Shown piece after piece: positions 19,405-27,401 of a stretch of DNA of 64,000 bases. This DNA is from Gemmatimonadaceae bacterium. GTDB taxonomy: Bacteria > Gemmatimonadota > Gemmatimonadetes > Gemmatimonadales > Gemmatimonadaceae. The stretch is from positions 207,816 through 271,815 of the forward strand of contig JAICWO010000007.1 of the NCBI GenBank assembly GCA_025934775.1. Direction: 5' to 3'. Made by a program: the position numbers and the translations under genes. How positions within the stretch are numbered: the first letter of the stretch is position 1; every line of letters begins with the position of its first letter. The notes beneath the pieces are model-generated. The model saw nothing but the letters and a program-made list of their open reading frames with translations. It was not told the DNA's origin and ran no database searches.

Positions 19405-19647
19405 GTGCCATTATCCATCTTACAGAATCCGTTCTACGCCGCGATCTACATCGCGGGCGCGGTGCTCGTCGGATTCTTCGGCCGGCGGCGTGTGTTCCGC
19501 TTCTGGGGTTTTTTCCTGCTCTCGATCTTTCTCACCCCGATCGTCATTGGCCTCATCCTCATTCTCTCGGCGCCGGATCCCGACCTCCGCGACAAGGAGC
19601 TCGAGCGCGCGCGCGAGAAGTGGCTGAAGACGAACGGCATTCGCTGA
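19405..19647 (+). CDS. Small membrane protein
   Basis: An 80-residue protein starting at GTG 19405 behind AGGAGA. Two hydrophobic helices are visible (about 8-25 and 33-55), followed by a charged cytoplasmic-type tail rich in Glu, Arg and Lys. I do not recognise a family. It lies 25 nt after the SPFH gene and 28 nt before a DUF697-like gene, so it belongs to the same transcript. Confidence 0.75.
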   Translation: MPLSILQNPFYAAIYIAGAVLVGFFGRRRVFRFWGFFLLSIFLTPIVIGLILILSAPDPDLRDKELERAREKWLKTNGIR

Positions 19648-19675
19648 AGCCTCCCCGCACCCCACCGGAGGTCCC

Positions 19676-20200
19676 ATGACGACCGCCGCAGCTCCCCTCC
19701 CGCCCGAAGTTGCCGAGCGTAGCAGAGCCCAGCGCGCCGAACACGCGATGCGCCGCGCGATGCTGCTCTCGTTCGGCGCGGGCTTCATCCCCATGCCCTG
19801 GGTCGACGTGGCCGGGATCTCCGCCGTGCAGCTCGACATGCTGCACCGCCTGGCGGAGCTCTACGACATTCCGTTCCGCGAGGACTGGGGGAAATCCGTG
19901 ATCGGCGCCATTCTCGGCGGCGTCTCGGCGCGCTGGATCGCCGACAGCGTGATCGGCACCGGCGCCAAGCTCGTCCCGCTCGTCGGCAACGTGATCGCCT
20001 ACGCGACGCTGCCCACCTCCGCCGCGGCGACGACGTACGCTCTTGCGAAAATATTCATTCAACATTTCGAAAGCGGCGGCACCTTCCTCGACTTCGAGCC
20101 GAGCCGCGTGCGCAATCATTTCGCCCACTATTACGCCCAAGGCAAGCGCGTCGCGCGGCAGACGGTCGCCGGCAGCCGCAGCGCGCTGGAACCCCGATAG
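19676..20200 (+). CDS. DUF697/YcjF-like membrane protein, copy 1
   Basis: A 174-residue protein with a GGAGG ribosome site just before its ATG. It has hydrophobic segments around MLLSFGAGFIPMPWVDVAG and in the Ala/Gly-rich middle (about 70-125), then a conserved FIQHFESGGTFLDF stretch. This resembles the DUF697 domain, often linked to GTPases or membrane stress functions of unclear detail. It is closely similar to the protein at 22038-22559, and more distantly to that at 21290-21748, so three related genes sit within 3 kb. Confidence 0.75.
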   Translation: MTTAAAPLPPEVAERSRAQRAEHAMRRAMLLSFGAGFIPMPWVDVAGISAVQLDMLHRLAELYDIPFREDWGKSVIGAILGGVSARWIADSVIGTGAKLVPLVGNVIAYATLPTSAAATTYALAKIFIQHFESGGTFLDFEPSRVRNHFAHYYAQGKRVARQTVAGSRSALEPR

Positions 20201-20211
20201 CCCCCCACTGG

Positions 20212-21207
20212 ATGCCCGTTTCTCTCCTCTCCGCAACGACAGCGCGGCGCGTCGCCGCGCTGCTCGGCCTCCTCGCCGCCGTGAGCCTCGCCGCCGCGCC
20301 GGCGGCGCGCGCGCAGGGCGCCGCCCCGACCGGCCCGATCGTCTCGCTCAAGCTCGCCGATGGCAGCACCGTCGTCGGCCGGGTCGTGAAGCAGGACGAC
20401 GCCAACGTGACGCTCGACACCCAGCTCTTTGGCGTGGTCACCATTCCTCGCGACAAGGTCACCCAATTGCTGTCGGGCGGCGCCCCTACCTCGTCCGCCG
20501 CGCCCAAGGTGCACTGGACGCGCACCGCGACGCTGCGCGGCATGTACTCGAGCGCCGTCGTCCCGGGCTACATCGGCGAGACCAAGGGCCTCCAAGTCGA
20601 CGTCAAGGTCTCGCGCCGCAGCGCAATCGCGTCGGAGACGTTCCGCGCAACGTCGTCCTACCAGAAGACGTCGCCCAACCCGGCGTCGGTCGACGAGGGC
20701 GACGCGTCGCTCCTGTTGACGCGTTCGATCAGCGGCCCATTCCACCTGCTGAGCGAATCGGATCTCGAGCGGAACCGGCTCCAGGAGATCGACTACCGCT
20801 TCACGGAGCACGTGGGGCTCGGCTGGAATCCGATCGCGACGAAGACGACGTGGTTCCTGCTCGCGCCAGGCATCGCCTACACCCAGGAGCAAGCGCCGGA
20901 TTCGTCGCGCATCCGGAATGTCGCCGGCGGGGCCTTCGAGGACGCCAACGGCTTGGGAATGGGCGCGTACGAAGCGCTCTCCCTGACCGTGCTCGACGGC
21001 CTGGCGCTCGATCAGGATTTACTCATGATTCACGGATTCGACGGCACTCCGCGGCTGCAGTACACCGGGAACGCCAATCTGATCGGCATGGTGAGCAAAC
21101 GGTTCGGCCTGTCGATCGGCTACAGCCGCCGTTACGACAGCACCCTTCCCACCCCGATCAAGCGCGCCCTCGACGAGTTGACCTCGGGCATTCAGATCAA
21201 CTTCTGA
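20212..21207 (+). CDS. DUF481-like outer-membrane beta-barrel protein
   Basis: A 331-residue protein with a clear signal peptide (about 1-34, ending AARA before QG). The N-terminal part has a short beta-rich LKLADGSTVVGRVV segment, as in RNA-binding-like or SH3-like folds. The rest shows alternating polar and hydrophobic strands ending in a terminal Phe, typical of a DUF481/YdiY-type outer-membrane barrel. Its function is unknown. It is the last gene before a strong terminator, so it probably shares a transcript with the exporter and SPFH genes. Confidence 0.75.
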   Translation: MPVSLLSATTARRVAALLGLLAAVSLAAAPAARAQGAAPTGPIVSLKLADGSTVVGRVVKQDDANVTLDTQLFGVVTIPRDKVTQLLSGGAPTSSAAPKVHWTRTATLRGMYSSAVVPGYIGETKGLQVDVKVSRRSAIASETFRATSSYQKTSPNPASVDEGDASLLLTRSISGPFHLLSESDLERNRLQEIDYRFTEHVGLGWNPIATKTTWFLLAPGIAYTQEQAPDSSRIRNVAGGAFEDANGLGMGAYEALSLTVLDGLALDQDLLMIHGFDGTPRLQYTGNANLIGMVSKRFGLSIGYSRRYDSTLPTPIKRALDELTSGIQINF

Positions 21208-21231
21208 TTGCCACTCGACCGGATGGACGAA

Positions 21232-21274
21232 CGGGACGCCTCGCCAGTGCGCGAAGCGTCCCGCTTTTCTTTCG
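21232..21274 (+). terminator. Rho-independent terminator after the exporter operon
   Basis: CGGGACGC at 21232-21239 pairs perfectly with GCGTCCCG at 21256-21263 and is followed by CTTTTCTTTC. This fits a factor-independent stop for the rightward transcript, 25 nt after the DUF481 gene. Confidence 0.8.
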
Positions 21275-21289
21275 TTGTGGAGCGGTCGA

Positions 21290-21748
21290 TCAGGCGGGCT
21301 GCGCGACGGCGCCGCTCTGCGGCGCCGCCTTGACGCCCTCGCGCATCGCGCGAGCCACTGCCGGATCGGCGGGGTTGAAGTTCTCGAGCGTCCCGCCCAG
21401 CTCGAAGTGCGTGATGAACACGTTACCGATCGCGTACGTGACGACGGTCGCGTAGATGGGCTTGAGGAGCACGCCCACGGGCCCGAGCCACCGGAACCGG
21501 CTCGCCACGTAGCCCGGCACGCCATGGCTGAACGCCGTGAAGCCGCCGATCAGGCCGATGACGAGCACCTTGGTGCGCGATTCCTCGAACGACACGCCGT
21601 ACAGCTTCGCCAGCTCGGCGATCATCTTCACCTGCACGCCGATCGTCACCGCCATCTCGACCGGCAAGATGGGGATCAGTCCCGCGCCCGCTCCGTAGAC
21701 CGCATACTTCCGCGTGATCGCCAGCGCTTCTGCAGCCTTTGAAGGCAT
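21290..21748 (-). CDS. DUF697-like membrane protein, divergent copy
   Basis: A 152-residue protein. ATG at 21748 is chosen because homology to the two neighbouring paralogues begins right there; the longer open frame upstream is low-complexity noise. It has hydrophobic segments around YGAGAGLIPILPVEMAVTIG and GLIGGFTAFSHGV, and the family-like FITHFELGGTLENF near its end, aligning with FIQHFESGG in the other copies. It is transcribed against its two relatives. Function unknown. Confidence 0.72.
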   Translation of the reverse strand: MPSKAAEALAITRKYAVYGAGAGLIPILPVEMAVTIGVQVKMIAELAKLYGVSFEESRTKVLVIGLIGGFTAFSHGVPGYVASRFRWLGPVGVLLKPIYATVVTYAIGNVFITHFELGGTLENFNPADPAVARAMREGVKAAPQSGAVAQPA

Positions 21749-22037
21749 CGGGGCCACTCCGAATGATGAGGGATTTCTAAGGACTGAGCCGCATCGGCGC
21801 CGTCGCCGACCGCCGAACATTCTACGCCCTTTGGCCTCGCGGGACAAGAAGACGGTCATCGCCGCGCGTGGAATTCCGGCCTTCCGCGGCCGGCCGGGTC
21901 TCGCCACTGGCAAATTGCCACTGGCACGAGACACCTGGCCTGCCCATGTTAGTATTTGTGGAAGCGCAGCACCCGTGGCGGAAGACGAACCGATGGTGGT
22001 CTGTCGCCCGGCTATCCCTTCGTGGAGATCTGCAGAA
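21749..22037. other. Divergent intergenic region between two DUF697-like genes
   Basis: This stretch of 289 bases must hold the start signals for genes on both sides. A tandem copy of GCCACTGGCA separated by AATT (21904-21927) is the only repeat seen, and could be an operator. A TAGTAT -10-like hexamer follows it at about 21953, without a convincing -35. Confidence 0.35.
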
Positions 22038-22559
22038 ATGGCTACAGCGGCAGAACCCATCGCACCCGAAGTCCCGAGTCTCACCCGCGCCGAGCGCGCG
22101 GACCACGCCATGCGCCAGGCGATGCTCTGGTCGTTCGGCGCCGGCTTCGTTCCGTCGCCCGCGTTCGACGTCGCGGCAATCGCCGGAATCCAGCTCAACA
22201 TGCTGCACGACCTCTCGCGGATCTACGACGTGCCGTTCCGCGAGGATGTCGGCAAGAAGCTGCTCGGCGCGCTGGTGGGCGGCGTCGGCGCCCGCTGGTT
22301 CGCGGACACCTTCCTCGCCTCGGCGCTCAAGCTGATCCCCGTGGCGGGCACCCTGCTCGCGTACGCGGCGATGCCCGCCTCGGCGGCGGCCAGCAGCTAC
22401 GCCGTTGCGAAAGTGTTCATTCAACACTTCGAATCCGGCGGCACGTTCCTCGACTTCGATCCGGACAAGGTCAAGGCCTACTTCGCGCAGCAGTACGCCG
22501 AAGGCAAGCGCGTCGTGTCCGAGACGATCGGGACGAGGAAGCCGGCTCCGGCCAAGTAA
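22038..22559 (+). CDS. DUF697/YcjF-like membrane protein, copy 2
   Basis: A 173-residue protein starting at ATG 22038 behind GGAGA. It aligns along its whole length with the protein at 19676-20200, sharing the FGAGF, FDVAAI or VDVAGI, FREDxGK and FIQHFESGGTFLDF stretches, so the pair is a duplication. Central Ala/Gly-rich hydrophobic helices suggest a membrane protein. It is followed after 65 nt by the type II thioesterase gene and probably co-transcribed with it. Function unknown. Confidence 0.75.
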   Translation: MATAAEPIAPEVPSLTRAERADHAMRQAMLWSFGAGFVPSPAFDVAAIAGIQLNMLHDLSRIYDVPFREDVGKKLLGALVGGVGARWFADTFLASALKLIPVAGTLLAYAAMPASAAASSYAVAKVFIQHFESGGTFLDFDPDKVKAYFAQQYAEGKRVVSETIGTRKPAPAK

Positions 22560-22624
22560 GCTTCACCGCGGCCGAGGGCGCGCCGTTCGCACGAGCGCGC
22601 CCTTGGCCAGTAGCACCTCACCCG

Positions 22625-23368
22625 ATGCCCCCAGCCAATCGATGGTTCGCGTCTACGCCGGCGCGAGCCGAAGCGGACGTGCGCCTCTTTTGCCTGCCGC
22701 ACGCTGGCGGCGGCGCATCGGTGTACCGACCGTGGTCCGCACGCCTCCCGCACATCGACGTTCAGCCGGTTCAGCTTCCAGGCCGCGAGGCCCGGCTGCG
22801 CGAGCCTGCGTACACGCGAATGTCCGATCTCGTGTCAGCGCTCGCCGACGCGGTCGCGCCGAGGCTCGATGTGCCCTACGCCATTTTCGGCTATAGCATG
22901 GGCGCGCTCGTCTCGTTCGAGCTCGCGCGCGAGCTGCGACGGCGCGGCGCACCGCACCCGACGCGTCTCCTGCTCGCCGCGCGCGGATCGCCGCGGATCC
23001 CGTCCCGCCGCGCGCCGATCCACCACCTCGACGACGATGCGTTCGTGCGCGAGCTGCTCACGTGGAACGGCGTGCCCGCCGAGATCGCGGCCGATCGCGA
23101 GGCGCTCGCGTTCTTCCTGCCGCTCCTCCGCGCCGACATGACGTTGTGCGAGCGGTACGAGTACCGGGAGGAAGCGCCGCTCGAGATGCCGATCGCGGCG
23201 TTCGGCGGGACGAAGGATCCCGATGCGAAGCCGGACGAGATGACAGCCTGGGAGAGCGAGACGACCGGCCGCTGCACGGTGCGCATCGTCGAGGGTGGAC
23301 ATTTCTTCTTGCGCGAGCAGGGCGACGCGCTGCTCGGCGCCGTGAGCGAGGCGTTGCGCGGCGGATGA
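22625..23368 (+). CDS. Type II thioesterase (GrsT/RifR-like)
   Basis: A 247-residue alpha/beta hydrolase with Ser91 in GYSMGA, Asp198 in GGTKDPD and His226 in EGGHFF forming the expected triad, and the early LPHAGGGASVY stretch of this family. Such enzymes clear stalled or mis-primed acyl groups from carrier domains, so it should serve the PKS/NRPS proteins although it lies about 6 kb from them and is transcribed the other way. The start is ATG 22625, where the family homology begins. Confidence 0.9.
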   Translation: MPPANRWFASTPARAEADVRLFCLPHAGGGASVYRPWSARLPHIDVQPVQLPGREARLREPAYTRMSDLVSALADAVAPRLDVPYAIFGYSMGALVSFELARELRRRGAPHPTRLLLAARGSPRIPSRRAPIHHLDDDAFVRELLTWNGVPAEIAADREALAFFLPLLRADMTLCERYEYREEAPLEMPIAAFGGTKDPDAKPDEMTAWESETTGRCTVRIVEGGHFFLREQGDALLGAVSEALRGG

Positions 23369-23408
23369 AAACACGAAACCCGCGCGATTGCGCGGGTTTC
23401 GTGTTTTC
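23367..23408. terminator. Perfect 19-bp bidirectional hairpin terminator
   Basis: The arms 23367-23385 and 23390-23408 pair without mismatch around a GATT loop. The arm ends are A-rich on one side and T-rich on the other, so it can stop the thioesterase transcript from the left and the tmRNA transcript from the right. The thioesterase stop codon overlaps the left arm. Confidence 0.85.
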
Positions 23409-23413
23409 TCATA

Positions 23414-23769
23414 TGGAGGCGCCGGGAATTGAACCCGGGTCCGAGAATAGATCGACCACAGCTCCTACGTGCGTAGTCCGCTATTGAATGTCTCCGCGCG
23501 CTGGTTAGCAGACGACCCACTCGCGGATGAGCCTCCTTGATCTCGCCGGCCCGCCGGAGGCGGTCGTGCCAGCTATCCCGGATTTCCGATACCTAAGAAG
23601 CCGCCCCGGGCGGGCTTCCTCCTAGGCACTTGCAGGCGTAGCTAGAAGTTACGCGGCAAGGGCGAAGTTGTTGTTCGCAGTTGGAATTTTGTCGAGTGTT
23701 TTACCAGGTTCCCGACGACCTGGGCACGCAGCCACGGCTTCACTTACCCCGTCGAAGCCAGTCGCCCCC
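23414..23769 (-). ncRNA. ssrA: tmRNA (ssrA)
   Basis: The 5' end GGGGGCGACTGG and the 3' end with a TTCAATTCCC T-loop and CGCCTCC-A pair as a tRNA-like acceptor with one G-U. The tag frame is at 23678-23649: GCG resume codon, then codons for ANNNFALAA and a TAA stop. Length is about 356 nt, normal for a one-piece tmRNA. CCA is not encoded, since TAT follows the discriminator base. Its product rescues stalled ribosomes together with SmpB. The 3' end points at the biosynthetic locus. Confidence 0.95.
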
Positions 23770-23778
23770 GTAAGACTA

Positions 23779-23807
23779 AAGCTAGTCGGTCCGGCCAGGA
23801 ATATCAA
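23779..23807 (-). promoter_or_regulatory. Predicted tmRNA promoter
   Basis: On the minus strand TTGATA (23807-23802), a 17-nt spacer and TAGCTT (23784-23779) end 9 nt before the mature tmRNA 5' end. The -10 hexamer is identical to that proposed for rplM. Confidence 0.7.
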
Positions 23808-23819
23808 CCGGCCGGCGCT

Positions 23820-25463
23820 TCATTTCGCCTTGTAAAGTGCTGGCGTCACATGGCTTGGCCTGATCAGCTTCACGCAATTTCTCCCCGCAGACTTCGCTTC
23901 GTAGAGCGCGCGATCCGCCGCCAGCATCAGCCAATCGCCATACGGAACGGGCGATGGGTACGTCGCCACGCCGAGCGAGGCTGTCACCGGGATGCTCTCG
24001 CTCCCGTGGCGCGTCGGCCTTGCGTCGAGCGCGACCCGTAGCCGCTCCGCGAGCTCGACCGCCCCTTGCTCCGACGTCTGCGGCAGCAGCACCGCGATCT
24101 CCTCACCTCCGTACCGCCCGCACAGGTCGACGGTTCGGATCGCCTCGCGGAGCAGTTGCGCAACGTGCTTGAGGACGGCGTCGCCCGCGTCGTGGCCGAG
24201 CTTGTCGTTGATCGCCTTGAAGTGATCGAGGTCGACCATGATGAGCGAACACGATCCGCCGAAGCGATCGGTTTCGGCCACCACGCGCCGAAGCTGCTCG
24301 TCGAAGTGGCGGCGGTTCGCGAGTCCGGTGAGTGGATCGGTGCGCGCGCGGATGCTCACCTCTTCGATCTCCCACACGATCTCGAGCGGGCCGCGCGCGA
24401 TCGCGGCGAGCAGGCCGACGTTGCGCGCCTCGTGCTGCCCGGCGTCGCCGGCGTTCCTTCCTTCCACGACCAGCGCGCCGATCGTCGTGCTGGCGCTGAT
24501 GATCGGCGCGATGACCACCGAGCCGGTCTCGCGCGGCAGGCCTCCGAACGCGCAGCTCGACACGGTCGCCGCGCGCGCGTCGTCGAGCGTCATCGGAAGG
24601 CCTGAGATGCACGCCTTTCCGACGAGCGAATCCGCGGTGACGTGAAAGCCCGGCTCGAGATCGCCCGCGGGCGAGATCGCCTGGAGCACGCCGTGCTCCG
24701 CCACGGCGTTCCAACGCACGAGTCCAGCGAGCGGCGCCAACGTGACGTCGCGAGCCGTCTCGCACAGCGCCTGGCCGAGCGCCTCCACGCTGCGATGACC
24801 ATGCAGCCGGCGCACCGCATCGAGCAGCGCGCCGCTCTGGCGCATGTGGCGTCCGTACTCGCGCCGCAGGTCGAAGAGCTGAATGAGATTCGCGACCTGC
24901 GCGGCGAAGCGCGGCATCCACGAGCGCGCCGCCTCGCGATCGAAGCGCATGCCGGTCGCGGAGCTCACGGTCAACACGCCGTACACGTGCGACGGACCGC
25001 TCACCGGCGCAGCGGCGAGCGTCGGCGCCTCATCCAGCCCCGCGAATTGGACGCTCGTCTCCTCCGCGCTCCAGCGCACGATCGGGCCCCACGCGCGCAC
25101 GTCGAAGTGCGCCGGGCGCGGCTCGCCCTCGGTGGACCACGCGCTCGGCACGAGCGTCTGCCGCGATTCGACCCACCGCCAGAAGATCGCCTCGTCCGCG
25201 TTCGCGAGATCGCGAATGTCGCGCAGCACGCGGTCGAGCACCTCGAGATCGTACGTCGCCTCTTTGCTCTCGACCAGCTCCTGGACGTCGCGGCGGAGCG
25301 CGGTGGATTTGGCGGGCGTGAACGCCGGGCTGCGGGACGAGGCGAGGTGCGCTTCGACGCGCGACACCGCGGAACGCTGCCGCGCCTCGTCGCGTCCGCG
25401 GCGGCGCCAGGCGCGCCCGGCGAGAGCGCCGATCGCGACGCCCACGGCTGCCGCCGGCAGCAC
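23820..25463 (-). CDS. Membrane-anchored GAF-GGDEF diguanylate cyclase
   Basis: A 547-residue protein with an N-terminal hydrophobic anchor, one or two GAF-like sensor regions (about 65-200 and 215-370) and a C-terminal GGDEF domain. The active site is GGEEI at 452-456, and the inhibitory RxxD (Arg443-Asp446) lies exactly five residues before it. It should therefore make cyclic di-GMP from GTP with product feedback. GTG 25463 is the only normal start after the upstream stop in this frame, although an ATT at 25484 would complete the membrane helix. The larB stop TAG is in the same frame just upstream. Confidence 0.88.
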   Translation of the reverse strand: MLPAAAVGVAIGALAGRAWRRRGRDEARQRSAVSRVEAHLASSRSPAFTPAKSTALRRDVQELVESKEATYDLEVLDRVLRDIRDLANADEAIFWRWVESRQTLVPSAWSTEGEPRPAHFDVRAWGPIVRWSAEETSVQFAGLDEAPTLAAAPVSGPSHVYGVLTVSSATGMRFDREAARSWMPRFAAQVANLIQLFDLRREYGRHMRQSGALLDAVRRLHGHRSVEALGQALCETARDVTLAPLAGLVRWNAVAEHGVLQAISPAGDLEPGFHVTADSLVGKACISGLPMTLDDARAATVSSCAFGGLPRETGSVVIAPIISASTTIGALVVEGRNAGDAGQHEARNVGLLAAIARGPLEIVWEIEEVSIRARTDPLTGLANRRHFDEQLRRVVAETDRFGGSCSLIMVDLDHFKAINDKLGHDAGDAVLKHVAQLLREAIRTVDLCGRYGGEEIAVLLPQTSEQGAVELAERLRVALDARPTRHGSESIPVTASLGVATYPSPVPYGDWLMLAADRALYEAKSAGRNCVKLIRPSHVTPALYKAK

Positions 25464-25496
25464 GACGGTGAGAAAACTCTGAATGAGGTGCGTGGC

Positions 25497-26246
25497 CTAC
25501 CCGTGCGTGATACGTGAAGCGGCGACGGCCGCCCCGAAGCCGTTGTCGATGTTCACGACCGTGATTCCCGCGGCGCAACTGTTGAGCATCGTCAAGAGCG
25601 GCGCGATGCCGCCGAACGATGCGCCATACCCGACGCTGGTGGGAACCGCGATGACCGGCGAGCGAACGAGTCCCCCGACCACCGACGGCAGCGCGCCGTC
25701 CATGCCGGCGATCACGATCACCACCGCCGCCGACGCGAGCTCCTCGCGCTTCGCGAGCACACGATGGATCCCCGCCACGCCCACGTCTGTGATGCGCGCC
25801 ACGCAGTCGCCCAGCGCGCCCAGCGTGACCGCGGCTTCCTCGGCGACGGGGAGATCGCTCGTGCCGGCGGTGACGATGGCGACGATTCCCTTGCCGCTCG
25901 GCGGCGGCGCGGCGGCGGCGAGATACGCCGTGCGGCCGAGGGCGTTGATCTCGATTCCGGGAAGATGTTCGACGAGCAGCTCCGCCGCGCCGGCGGGAAG
26001 CCGCGTGACGAGCAGACCATCGCCGCGTTCGGCGATGCGTTCGGCGATCGCGCGGATCTGCTCCGGAGTCTTCCCCGCGCCGTATATGACTTCTGGAAAG
26101 CCCTGCCGCAATGCGCGATGGTGATCGATCGTCGCGAACGCGAGGCTTTCCGCCGGCTCGAACGCCAGCGTGTCGAGCGCGCGGGCGACGTCGACCGATC
26201 CATCCGCGACGCCGTGCAGCAGGTCGCGGACGTGCTCTCGATGCAT
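25497..26246 (-). CDS. larB: LarB, nickel-pincer cofactor biosynthesis carboxylase
   Basis: A 249-residue protein with the PurE-like C-terminal half: IVTAGTSDLPVAEEA, GVAGIHR, VIAGMDGALPSVVGGL and PTSVGYGASF. Length and motifs match LarB, which carboxylates and hydrolyses nicotinic acid adenine dinucleotide in the first step of nickel-pincer nucleotide synthesis. larC, larE and larA are not in the window. The ATG lies 1 nt from the dusB stop, so the two are co-transcribed. Confidence 0.88.
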   Translation of the reverse strand: MHREHVRDLLHGVADGSVDVARALDTLAFEPAESLAFATIDHHRALRQGFPEVIYGAGKTPEQIRAIAERIAERGDGLLVTRLPAGAAELLVEHLPGIEINALGRTAYLAAAAPPPSGKGIVAIVTAGTSDLPVAEEAAVTLGALGDCVARITDVGVAGIHRVLAKREELASAAVVIVIAGMDGALPSVVGGLVRSPVIAVPTSVGYGASFGGIAPLLTMLNSCAAGITVVNIDNGFGAAVAASRITHG

Positions 26247-26247
26247 G

Positions 26248-27282
26248 CTACGCCGCCTCGAGCGGCTCGACCGGCGCGCCGTCTCGATCGTCGCCGGCGA
26301 CGTAGCGCTCGCGATTTTGCAGATAGTCCTCGAAGATCCCCTCGACTTCGCCGAGCGACGTCACCGCGTGCAGCCGCTTGCGCAGCTCGGCGGATGCCGG
26401 CAGTCCCTTCACGTACCAACCCAGGTGCTTGCGGAACTCGATCGCCGCACCGCGGCGGTCGGGCTCGTAGTCGTTCGCCATGCGCGCGTGATCGAGCGCG
26501 ATCGCGAATCGCTCCTCGACCGGCGGATCGGGACGCTTCGCGCGGCCCGCGAGCAGGTCCTTGGTCTGATCGAAGATCCACGGCTGTCCGAACGCACCGC
26601 GCCCGATCATGATCCCGGCGCAGTTGGTGATGCGATGCATGCGCACGGCGTCTTCGGGACTCTTGATGTCGCCGTTGCCGAGCACCGGAATCTCGAGCGC
26701 GTCGACGACCGCGGCGATCTCCTCCCAACGCGCGCTTCCGCTGTACATCTGGGTCCGCGTGCGCGCGTGCAGCGTGAAGGCGCGCGCGCCGGCGTCCTGC
26801 ATGCGGAGCGCGATGGCGACCGGATCGCGTGTGTCCTCGTTCCAGCCGCTGCGCGTCTTGACCGTGACCGGCAGGTGCGTGCTGCGCGAGACGGCGCGAA
26901 TGATCTCCTGCACGAGATCGAGATCCTTGAGACATCCCGAGCCGCCGTTGCGCTTCACGACTTTCTTCACCGGACAGCCGAAGTTGATGTCGATGAACTC
27001 CGGCTGGAACACGTCCGTCACGAACGCCGCGGCCTCGCCCATCCCGTTCGGATCGGCGCCGAAAATCTGCACGCCAATCGGCCGCTCGTCGTCGCCGAAA
27101 CGCAGCTTGCTCACGGTCGCCGGATTCTCGCGACGAATGCCTTCGGCCGAGAGAAACTCCGTGACGACGACGTCCGCGCCAAAGCGCCGGCAGATCCGGC
27201 GGAACGGCGATTCCGACACGCCGGCCATCGGCGCGAGGTAGAGCGGAACGTCCGCGGAGAGCGGGAACGGAAACCGTTTCAT
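26248..27282 (-). CDS. dusB: tRNA-dihydrouridine synthase
   Basis: A 344-residue TIM-barrel flavoprotein that reduces uridines in the tRNA D-loop. Diagnostic stretches are LAPMAGVSESPFRR at the start, INFGCPVKKVVKRNGGSG with the catalytic cysteine, VKTRSGW, LHARTRTQMYSG and NGDIKSPEDA. The length fits DusB. It heads a leftward unit followed by larB and the diguanylate cyclase. The short C-terminal tail is acidic and ordinary. Confidence 0.93.
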   Translation of the reverse strand: MKRFPFPLSADVPLYLAPMAGVSESPFRRICRRFGADVVVTEFLSAEGIRRENPATVSKLRFGDDERPIGVQIFGADPNGMGEAAAFVTDVFQPEFIDINFGCPVKKVVKRNGGSGCLKDLDLVQEIIRAVSRSTHLPVTVKTRSGWNEDTRDPVAIALRMQDAGARAFTLHARTRTQMYSGSARWEEIAAVVDALEIPVLGNGDIKSPEDAVRMHRITNCAGIMIGRGAFGQPWIFDQTKDLLAGRAKRPDPPVEERFAIALDHARMANDYEPDRRGAAIEFRKHLGWYVKGLPASAELRKRLHAVTSLGEVEGIFEDYLQNRERYVAGDDRDGAPVEPLEAA

Positions 27283-27326
27283 GCCTTCAAGTTAAGAGAA
27301 CGCGGAAGTGCAAGCAATATCAGCAT

Positions 27327-27355
27327 TTGACACACGTTCCGGGCCTGGATAACTT
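27327..27355 (+). promoter_or_regulatory. Predicted promoter of the PTS EIIA gene
   Basis: Consensus TTGACA (27327-27332), a 17-nt spacer and TAACTT (27350-27355), 46 nt before the ATG at 27402. The -10 matches the TA(A/G)CTT pattern seen at other promoters in the window. Confidence 0.7.
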
Positions 27356-27401
27356 CGCAGATTCAATCGACGACAACGACCGCGAACAGGCGGATAGATA
27401 G

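Noticed and set aside
1..23408. Second copy of the ssrA 3' end (attachment site) and an integrase
   Set aside because: No repeat of the tmRNA 3' end and no recombinase-like protein were found in this part, so no mobile element is annotated.
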